From the NCBI RefSeq assembly GCF_030817475.1, contig NZ_JAUSZJ010000002.1:1727501-1791500 (forward strand): a DNA stretch of 64,000 nucleotides, written 5' to 3'. Positions within the stretch are counted from its first letter, which is position 1; the number at the start of each line of letters is the position of its first letter. Origin of the DNA: Streptomyces sp. V2I9 (GTDB taxonomy: Bacteria; Actinomycetota; Actinomycetes; Streptomycetales; Streptomycetaceae). The notes beneath the pieces were generated by a model. That model made no database searches and was not told where the DNA came from. It saw only the letters and a program-made list of their open reading frames with translations. Below, one piece after another: positions 58,993 through 64,000 of the stretch. Both the position numbers and the translations under genes were made by a program.

Positions 58993-59289
58993 ATGGACGG
59001 CGAGAACGTACGCCCGATTACCCCCACACCCTCCGACACCCCCGCCCCGGCCCTGGCCCCGGCCCCGGACCCGGTCCCCGCCCTCGGAACCCTCGTGGTC
59101 GACACCAGCCGCGCCGACCGCGTGGGGGAGTTCCGTGGCGTCGCCGGCCCCTACTGGTCGTTGCGGCCCGTCGGTGGCGGTGTCGAGTGGGAGGTCGCGC
59201 CCCGCCATGTGCGGCCCGCCGTCCTGATGGAGCAGCTCCGCGCCCGTACCGCCCGGCTCAACGCCCGTAGCCGGGGCGAAGTCCTGTGA
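58993..59289 (+). CDS. Small protein of unknown function, first gene of a divergent operon
   Basis: This 98-residue protein has a Pro/Thr-rich start (PITPTPSDTPAPALAPAP) followed by a conserved-looking C-half (LGTLVVDTSRADRVGEFRGV, YWSLRPVGGGVEWEVAPRHV, RPAVLMEQLRARTARLNARS). Similar proteins are common next to XRE/DUF397 loci in Streptomyces, to my recollection. Function is unknown. GAGAGGAG before the ATG is a good ribosome binding site. Its stop overlaps the next start by four bases. Confidence 0.8.
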   Translation: MDGENVRPITPTPSDTPAPALAPAPDPVPALGTLVVDTSRADRVGEFRGVAGPYWSLRPVGGGVEWEVAPRHVRPAVLMEQLRARTARLNARSRGEVL

Positions 59290-59759
59290 CACCCCACCGC
59301 CCGGTTGCGGGGCCGGGCATCCCGCCACTCGACCAGGAGTTGAACGACGTGCTCCAGTGCACCGCCGTGACAGCCCTCCCGCCCGAGGACCTGCTGCGCC
59401 TCCTAGCCTCCGACACGGACGGCCCCGCCGAACCGGAGCCGTACGTGCTGTGCGAGCTCGGCGCGCACGACGACCAGGGCACCGAACACGCCGCCTACCT
59501 CGTGCCGGGGCGTACGCCCGACTCGCCCGCCCTGTGGTTCTTCTGGACCGGCAGCGAGCCGGAGCGCGCCCACCGGACCGCGTACGTCCCCTGGTGCCCC
59601 GTCATCCTCCGCCAGATCGAGACGGGCATCGTGCGGCGGTGCACCTACTTCGACCGGCACCCCGCGTCCCACTCCTGGGACGTGGCCGATCCGCTCGGGG
59701 ACCTGGTCGCGGAACGGCTCGCCTTCGGTGACGCCCCGAAGGGTGACCCGTACCCGTGA
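59286..59759 (+). CDS. Cys/His-motif protein of unknown function, copy A
   Basis: This protein of up to 157 residues has two regions that fit a Cys/His pattern: CELGAHDDQGTEHAA and CTYFDRHPASHSWDVADP. The second is C-x5-H-x3-H-x-W. It is a paralogue of the next gene, whose N-terminus QCTAVASLPPP aligns with QCTAVTALPPE here, so the functional start may be GTG 59349 (with GGAG upstream) rather than the coupled GTG 59286. The family is not known to me. Zinc binding is inference. Confidence 0.72.
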   Translation: MTPHRPVAGPGIPPLDQELNDVLQCTAVTALPPEDLLRLLASDTDGPAEPEPYVLCELGAHDDQGTEHAAYLVPGRTPDSPALWFFWTGSEPERAHRTAYVPWCPVILRQIETGIVRRCTYFDRHPASHSWDVADPLGDLVAERLAFGDAPKGDPYP

Positions 59760-60124
59760 ACCAGTGCACCGCCGTCGCGTCACTGCCGCCCCCGAAGTAC
59801 GCGGTCGCCCTCGCGGACCCCGGGCAGAGCCCCGAGACCGGACACGTCCTCTGCGAACTCGGGGAGGGCCACGAGGAGGCCCACGCCGCGATGCTGTGGG
59901 ACAAGGGCGGGCGGCCCGGAAGCGCCGTCTGGGCCCGGTGGGGCGCGGGGCCCGCCCGGCTGACACCGCTCCCCTGGTGCGCCGTCCTCGACCCCCGTGA
60001 CGCGGACGCGGCCTGCGGCCTGTTCGCCGGGCACCCGGCTCCGCACGACTGGGAGATCGCGGACCCCACCGACGAGGCGATCACACGGGAGTTGGCTCGA
60101 CAGCACCCGCACCTGTTCCGCTGA
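59756..60124 (+). CDS. Cys/His-motif protein of unknown function, copy B
   Basis: This 122-residue paralogue of the preceding protein has C-x5-H-x3-H twice: CELGEGHEEAH and CGLFAGHPAPHDWEIADP. A central PLPWCAV and a short C-terminal helix follow. The GTG start overlaps the previous stop by four bases, so three genes (58993, 59286, 59756) are translationally coupled. The twin motif suggests an internal repeat and metal binding. Function is unknown. Confidence 0.75.
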   Translation: MNQCTAVASLPPPKYAVALADPGQSPETGHVLCELGEGHEEAHAAMLWDKGGRPGSAVWARWGAGPARLTPLPWCAVLDPRDADAACGLFAGHPAPHDWEIADPTDEAITRELARQHPHLFR

Positions 60125-60152
60125 CGGGCCCTCACCAGGAGCCGGTGAAGGC

Positions 60153-60899
60153 TCACATGCGGGATCTCAGTACGTCCACCTCGCAGCCGGGCGCGAACGG
60201 GTCGAAGCCGTGCTCGGCCAGCCAGCGCACCGCCAGCAGGCTCCGCGCCGACCACCATGCGTGGATCACGTCGAGGTCGACGTCGCCGCCGTAACCGGTG
60301 AGGACGTCGTCGAGGTGCTCCTCGTGGCCCAGCGTGAAGGTGGCCAGGTCGTACAGGGCGTCCCCCCGGCCCGCCTCGGACCAGTCGATGATGCCGGTGA
60401 CCTCGTCACCGTCGAGGAAGACGTGGGCGATCTGGAGGTCGCCGTGTGTGAACGCCGGGGTCCAGGGTCGCAGCGCGGCCTCGGCGACCCGGCGGTTGCG
60501 GGCCACCAGGTCGGCGGGCAGGACACCGTTCGCCACGAGAAGGGCGCACTCGGCGTCGAGTTCCGCACCCAGCGCGGCGGCGCTCCGGCCGGCCCGGCCG
60601 GTCCGGGGCGGTGGCGGTGCGTCGTGCAGCTTCCGGATGGCGGCTCCCGCCGCCGCCCACCCCGCCGCCGACCCGGTGGCCCGACCGCCGAGACGTCCGA
60701 GCGTCGCCCCCGGAAGGGCGGCGAGGGCGAGCACGGGCGGCTTGCGCCACCTGATCTCCGGCGTCGGGACCGGGGCGAGGGCCATCGCCTCGACCTCGGC
60801 GTCGACCCGCGCCTGATCGGCGTCCACCTTCAGGAACACGTCACCGACGCGCAGAGTCGCACGCTCGGCATGGGCGACGACGACTTCGACCTTGTCCAT
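60153..60899 (-). CDS. APH-fold phosphotransferase with altered Brenner motif
   Basis: This 248-residue protein of the aminoglycoside phosphotransferase/choline kinase fold has a nucleotide loop VGDVFLKVDADQARVDAEVE and AIRKLHDA. The catalytic segment THGDLQIAHVFLDGDEVTGI is followed by IDWSEAGRGDALYDLATF, giving His152, Asp154 and the metal-binding Asp172. The Brenner motif normally ends in Asn (HxDxxxxN), but here position 159 is His. The substrate is unknown; this need not be a resistance gene. ATG start. It converges on the Cys/His operon with 28 bases between the stops. Confidence 0.87.
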   Translation of the reverse strand: MDKVEVVVAHAERATLRVGDVFLKVDADQARVDAEVEAMALAPVPTPEIRWRKPPVLALAALPGATLGRLGGRATGSAAGWAAAGAAIRKLHDAPPPPRTGRAGRSAAALGAELDAECALLVANGVLPADLVARNRRVAEAALRPWTPAFTHGDLQIAHVFLDGDEVTGIIDWSEAGRGDALYDLATFTLGHEEHLDDVLTGYGGDVDLDVIHAWWSARSLLAVRWLAEHGFDPFAPGCEVDVLRSRM

Positions 60900-60989
60900 G
60901 GCGGCCAGTTTCCCGGACGGGAGGGACGACGAGCCATTCCCTCCGGTCGCCCGGCTCGGTGGCCGGGGCCGTCGTACGGAGGAGCGGCG

Positions 60990-61463
60990 TCACAGAGGGT
61001 CGAGGCCGTCATACGGGTGCTGGGCGTCCCGCCGCCGCCGCACCAGAACCCTGTCCACCGCGTCGGACACCCGGCTCACCCGCTTCGCGCGTTCTTCCGC
61101 CCTCCGGGCCCCCTCCCGCCGTACCACGACCAGGTCCCGGCGGGCGCGACGCACTGCCGCCGCCCGCCACTCGGTCAACGGCCACCACAGGAGCGCGGTC
61201 GGGTGCGCGGTGGCCCCCGGTTCGGTGCCCAGGCTCACCCACACGTCCCGTGGGTACCCCTTGACCTGCCCTGCTTCCTGGAGGTCCCGCAGCAGGCCGG
61301 CCACCGCCTCCACCTCGACGCACTCCTCCGGAGGGTCGAAGTCGGTCAGGCGCGCCCGCGCGCGGACCCGTCGCGCGTCCACGGCTTCGGCGATCACCTC
61401 CGGGGACGACGGGCGTTCCGCCGACGCCACCTCTGCCAGGACTTCCCGCCTGTTCGTGTCCAA
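60990..61463 (-). CDS. Conserved hypothetical protein
   Basis: This protein of 157 residues is highly charged, with DTNRREVLAEVASAERPSSP, EVIAEAVDARRVRARARLTD, FDPPEECVEVEAVAGLLRDL, GYPRDVWVSLGTEP and a C-terminal helix rich in Arg/Glu (VRRARRDLVVVRREGARRAE). It has no signal or membrane segment. The TTG at 61463 is preferred because GGGAGG lies seven bases before it; an in-frame ATG at 61514 adds 17 low-quality residues. The function is not recognised. Confidence 0.7.
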   Translation of the reverse strand: MDTNRREVLAEVASAERPSSPEVIAEAVDARRVRARARLTDFDPPEECVEVEAVAGLLRDLQEAGQVKGYPRDVWVSLGTEPGATAHPTALLWWPLTEWRAAAVRRARRDLVVVRREGARRAEERAKRVSRVSDAVDRVLVRRRRDAQHPYDGLDPL

Positions 61464-61669
61464 CGTCCGGCCTCCCGGTTCCGTGCGATCCGGCCCGACC
61501 GCACGACCTCTCATCCGGTTCCGAGGGGAAGGTGTACGGATTCCTTCCCCTGGAAGGGCAGGGGCACGGGCGTGACCCTTGCCCCCGGGTACGGCTGCGG
61601 GCCCGGATCACCAGCAGTCGATCCGGGCCCACGGTCGTACGGAACGTACGAGGTCCTACCGCTCAGGCG

Positions 61670-61888
61670 TCAGCTCTGCGCGGGGGACGCGTCCTGGTCG
61701 GCCGGCTCGGCGACCGGGGCCGTCTGGGCCTCGGCGCGCTCGCGCATCTTGCGGACCAGCTCCTGCTTCTTGTCCTCGGCGACCTTGCGGTCGGCGTCGC
61801 GCACGGAGCCCGCGCCCTGCTGTTCGGCGCGGGACAGCTTCTTGCGCTGACCGCCGACGCCGAGAAGGTTGTTGCGGCTCTTGGCCAT
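61670..61888 (-). CDS. DUF6243-like small basic protein
   Basis: This 72-residue soluble protein begins MAKSRNNLLGVGGQRKKLSR and has a charged helical centre (DRKVAEDKKQELVRKMRERA) and an acidic Ala/Pro tail. It resembles small Streptomyces proteins listed as DUF6243; the function is unknown. GGGAGAACACC before the ATG is a good ribosome binding site. A nine-codon ORF with a leaderless promoter lies about 100 bases upstream in the same direction. Confidence 0.75.
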   Translation of the reverse strand: MAKSRNNLLGVGGQRKKLSRAEQQGAGSVRDADRKVAEDKKQELVRKMRERAEAQTAPVAEPADQDASPAQS

Positions 61889-61988
61889 GGTGTTCTCCCG
61901 TGGGGAAGGTGAAGTGAGTCAGGACAGGTGGACGGGGCCGGTCACCCCGGTCCCCGGCTGCGGCGGGGTGTGCGCACCCGCCGCGCTC

Positions 61989-62018
61989 TCACTCGTAGAT
62001 CTGGAAGAACGAAGACAT
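61989..62018 (-). CDS. Nine-codon leaderless ORF (MSSFFQIYE)
   Basis: On the minus strand ATG begins six bases after TACGGT (62025-62030), so the predicted transcript starts at the ATG itself. The ORF encodes MSSFFQIYE and stops. It lies about 100 bases before the DUF6243-like gene in the same orientation, and could be a leader peptide or chance. TCT and TCG are both used for Ser; the rest is codon-typical. Confidence 0.3.
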   Translation of the reverse strand: MSSFFQIYE

Positions 62019-62024
62019 GCGGGA

Positions 62025-62030
62025 ACCGTA
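62025..62030 (-). promoter_or_regulatory. -10 hexamer TACGGT for a leaderless start
   Basis: TACGGT on the minus strand precedes ATG 62018 by six bases. No convincing -35 element was found 17-19 bases further upstream. Confidence 0.4.
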
Positions 62031-62162
62031 CCCTGCGCCCCGAGCGCGCCGCACCGGATTTCCGGTCACGGACCCGGCGCGCGAACACGCCCCTGGTTCC
62101 CGGTCACGGGCCCCGTTCCCCCGTCACGGGCTCCGTTCCGCCGTCACGGGCTTCCGGCGTAC

Positions 62163-62204
62163 GGCGAGGCCCCCGGTTCCCTACCCGGAACCGGGGGCCT
62201 CGCC
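62163..62204. terminator. glyS terminator, 18-bp perfect stem
   Basis: GGCGAGGCCCCCGGTTCC (62163-62180) pairs with GGAACCGGGGGCCTCGCC (62187-62204) around CTACCC, 22 bases after the glyS stop on the minus strand. Just beyond it, 62095-62160 holds three imperfect GTCACGGGC/TCCGTTCC direct repeats. Confidence 0.85.
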
Positions 62205-62225
62205 ATGAATCCGTACGGACGGACG

Positions 62226-63608
62226 TCAGCAGCCGAGCAGACGCGCGCCCAGGTACGCCTGGATCTGGTCCAGCGAGACACGCTCCTGCTTCATGGTGTC
62301 GCGCTCGCGCACGGTCACCGCGTTGTCGTCGAGGGTGTCGAAGTCGACGGTGACGCAGAACGGGGTGCCGATCTCGTCCTGACGGCGGTAGCGGCGGCCG
62401 ATGGCGCCGGCGTCGTCGAACTCGATGTTCCAGTTCTTGCGCAGGTCGGCGGCGAGGCCCTTGGCCTTCGGCGAGAGCTGCTGGTTGCGCGAGAGCGGCA
62501 GGACCGCGACCTTGACCGGGGCCAGGCGGTGGTCGAGGCGCATCACGGTGCGCTTCTCCATGACGCCCTTGGCGTTGGGGGCCTCGTCCTCGACGTAGGC
62601 GTCGAGCAGGAACGCCAGCATCGCGCGGCCGACACCGGCCGCGGGCTCGATGACGTACGGCGTCCAGCGCTCGTTGGCCTCCTGGTCGTAGTACACGAGG
62701 TCGGTGCCCGACGCCTCGGAGTGCGCCTTGAGGTCGTAGTCGGTGCGGTTGGCCACGCCCTCCAGCTCGCCCCACTCGTTGCCGCCGAAGCGGAAGCGGT
62801 ACTCGATGTCGGCGGTGCGCTTGGAGTAGTGGGAGAGCTTCTCCTTCGGGTGCTCGAACCAGCGCATGTTCTCCTCGCGCATGCCGAGGTCCGTGTACCA
62901 GTTCCAGCGCTGGTCCATCCAGTACTGCTGCCACTCCTCGTCCTCGCCCGGCTTGACGAAGAACTCCATCTCCATCTGCTCGAACTCACGGGTCCGGAAG
63001 ATGAAGTTGCCCGGAGTGATCTCGTTCCGGAAGGACTTGCCCATCTGGGCGATGCCGAACGGGGGCTTCTTGCGCGAGGTCTGCTGCACCTGGCCGAAGT
63101 TGGTGAAGATGCCCTGGGCGGTCTCGGGGCGCAGGTAGGCGACCGAGCCGGAGTCCTGGGTGGGGCCGAGGTGGGTGGAGAGCAGACCCGAGAACTGCTT
63201 GGGCTCGGTGAAGGTGCCCTTGTTGCCGCAGTTGGGGCAGTTCAGGTCGGCGAGACCGTTGACCGGCGGCTTGCCGTGCTTCTCCTCGTACGCCTCCTCC
63301 AGGTGGTCGGCGCGGTAGCGCTTGTGACAGGAGGTGCACTCGGTCAGCGGGTCCGAGAAGGTGGCGACGTGGCCGGAGGCGACCCAGACCTCGGGGGCGA
63401 GGATGACCGACGAGTCGATGCCGACCACGTCCTCGCGCGCGGTGACCATGTAGCGCCACCACTGACGCTTCAGGTTCTCCTTCATCTCGACGCCCAGCGG
63501 CCCGTAGTCCCAGGCGGCCTTCTGGCCTCCGTAGATCTCGCTGCAGGGGTAGACGAAGCCACGGCGCTTGCTCAGGCTGACGATGGTGTCGATCTTGTCG
63601 GCGGCCAC
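62226..63608 (-). CDS. glyS: Glycyl-tRNA synthetase (alpha2 type)
   Basis: This 460-residue class II synthetase charges tRNA-Gly. Recognisable segments are [40 protein letters not shown], two zinc-type pairs ([12 protein letters not shown] and CPNCGNKG), [40 protein letters not shown] (motif 2), [20 protein letters not shown] and a C-terminal [19 protein letters not shown] motif 3 in [11 protein letters not shown]. It is the single-chain type rather than the alpha/beta type of E. coli. GTG start. The divergent spacer to znuA is 176 bp. Confidence 0.96.
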   Translation of the reverse strand: MAADKIDTIVSLSKRRGFVYPCSEIYGGQKAAWDYGPLGVEMKENLKRQWWRYMVTAREDVVGIDSSVILAPEVWVASGHVATFSDPLTECTSCHKRYRADHLEEAYEEKHGKPPVNGLADLNCPNCGNKGTFTEPKQFSGLLSTHLGPTQDSGSVAYLRPETAQGIFTNFGQVQQTSRKKPPFGIAQMGKSFRNEITPGNFIFRTREFEQMEMEFFVKPGEDEEWQQYWMDQRWNWYTDLGMREENMRWFEHPKEKLSHYSKRTADIEYRFRFGGNEWGELEGVANRTDYDLKAHSEASGTDLVYYDQEANERWTPYVIEPAAGVGRAMLAFLLDAYVEDEAPNAKGVMEKRTVMRLDHRLAPVKVAVLPLSRNQQLSPKAKGLAADLRKNWNIEFDDAGAIGRRYRRQDEIGTPFCVTVDFDTLDDNAVTVRERDTMKQERVSLDQIQAYLGARLLGC

Positions 63609-63747
63609 GGTGCTCTCTTCATACGACGATGACGAACGGCGAATGACTCAGGTTACCGGCGCGTGCACCCCCCGGATCAAATCGATAGAGGGGTTGAGGG
63701 GCTCGGCGCCACCACCTCGTGATCTTCCGGGCATCTCATCAGCCTTG

Positions 63748-63777
63748 TTGACAATCGTTTCCAGTTTTGTTGAAAAT
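63748..63777 (+). promoter_or_regulatory. znuA promoter (-35 TTGACA, -10 GAAAAT)
   Basis: TTGACA (63748-63753), an 18-base spacer and GAAAAT (63772-63777) put the transcription start at or next to ATG 63785, giving a leaderless znuA message. Confidence 0.6.
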
Positions 63778-63786
63778 GACTGTCAT
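63770..63786 (+). promoter_or_regulatory. Candidate Zur operator
   Basis: TTGAAAATGACTGTCAT overlaps the -10 and the start codon. It fits the TGAAAATGA-type sequence of actinobacterial Zur boxes. A second related sequence, TGACAATCGTTTCCA, is centred about 20 bases upstream. Zinc-dependent repression of znuA by Zur is established in Streptomyces. Confidence 0.6.
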
Positions 63787-64000
63787 GAACGTACGTCGCC
63801 TCATACCCACCACCGCCGTCGCCGGAGCAGCCGTCCTCGGTCTGACCGCTCTCTCCGCCTGCTCCACCTCCGACGCGGCGGACGGGGGCAACGGTGACAA
63901 GCTCAAGGTCACCGCGTCGTTCTACCCGATGCAGTTCCTGGCCGAGAGGATCGGCGGCGAGCACGTCGCGGTCACCGGCCTCACCAAGCCGGGCGTCGAG
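63785..64000 (+). CDS. znuA: Zinc ABC transporter substrate-binding lipoprotein, 5' part
   Basis: The gene runs off the window; 72 codons are visible. It encodes a lipoprotein signal (AGAAVLGLTALSAC) with the lipobox LSAC, then KLKVTASFYPMQFLAERIGG and EHVAVTGLTKPGVE, the opening of ZnuA/metal-binding cluster A-I proteins. The His ligands and the acidic loop lie beyond the end. ATG 63785 fits the leaderless promoter; an in-frame ATG nine bases upstream is the alternative. The Zur-like box supports a zinc uptake role. Confidence 0.88.
   Translation, partial: MNVRRLIPTTAVAGAAVLGLTALSACSTSDAADGGNGDKLKVTASFYPMQFLAERIGGEHVAVTGLTKPGVE

Overview
This is a stretch of chromosome from a Streptomyces-type actinobacterium. 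The evidence is a GC content well above 70%, third codon positions that are almost all G or C, frequent GTG starts, several leaderless genes with a -10 hexamer 6-7 bases before the start codon, and a gene set typical of the genus (HrdA-type sigma factor, DUF397/XRE pairs, class F sortase, DUF5753 regulator). The gene order (malonyl-CoA synthetase, hrdA, dnaG, dgt, nirBD, ppdK, glyS, znuA) recalls one interval of the S. coelicolor core chromosome. That is from memory and was not checked by alignment.

Layout. 1-6.7 kb: the end of an MreB-like gene, overlapped by a histidine-kinase-like gene with a degenerate ATPase; an Lrp/AsnC regulator; a MatB-type malonyl-CoA synthetase translationally coupled to a fused carboxyltransferase. 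6.7-10.3 kb: an accessory patch with two DUF1963 genes, a small secreted protein and two decayed genes (MFS transporter tail, trypsin-like protease). 10.36-10.83 kb: three tRNA genes. 11-16.7 kb: a YtxH protein, a sugar kinase and a heterodimeric ABC exporter. 16.7-24.8 kb: hrdA, dnaG, a ferredoxin reductase-type flavoprotein, dgt, a CbiX-type chelatase and a SanA-like protein. 24.9-30.7 kb: a CutA-cyclotransferase fusion, a flavin reductase under a SoxR-type operator, a class IV aminotransferase, DUF5990, a wall-anchored protein with its sortase, and a TSUP permease. 30.9-37 kb: nirBD behind a GlnR-type box, a PhoX-like phosphatase behind a possible PHO box, a VOC protein and an ArsR-type regulator. 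37.8-46.9 kb: ppdK, then an ABC importer operon with a HAD phosphatase and a divergent GntR regulator. 47-55.6 kb: dusB, a large secreted lectin/pore-former-like protein, glutaminase and small accessory genes. 55.8-61.9 kb: a methyltransferase, three DUF397 copies with one XRE regulator and an HTH-less UTRA protein, a divergent operon of Cys/His-motif proteins, and an APH-fold kinase. 62.2-64 kb: glyS and the start of znuA.

How the genes work together. Housekeeping genes (dnaG, hrdA, dgt, dusB, glyS, tRNAs) are interleaved with environmental response genes, several of which carry recognisable operators: SoxR-like (26654), Crp-like (28327), GlnR-like (30883), PHO-like (34094) and Zur-like (63770). 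The best leads for novelty are the propeller/R-type lectin/aerolysin-like secreted protein (48395-50788), the DUF397-UTRA-XRE module with its divergent Cys-x5-His-x3-His operon (56592-60124), the pseudokinase coupled to an MreB-like gene (683-2695), the CutA-cyclotransferase fusion (24894-25817), and a nine-codon leaderless ORF (61989-62018).
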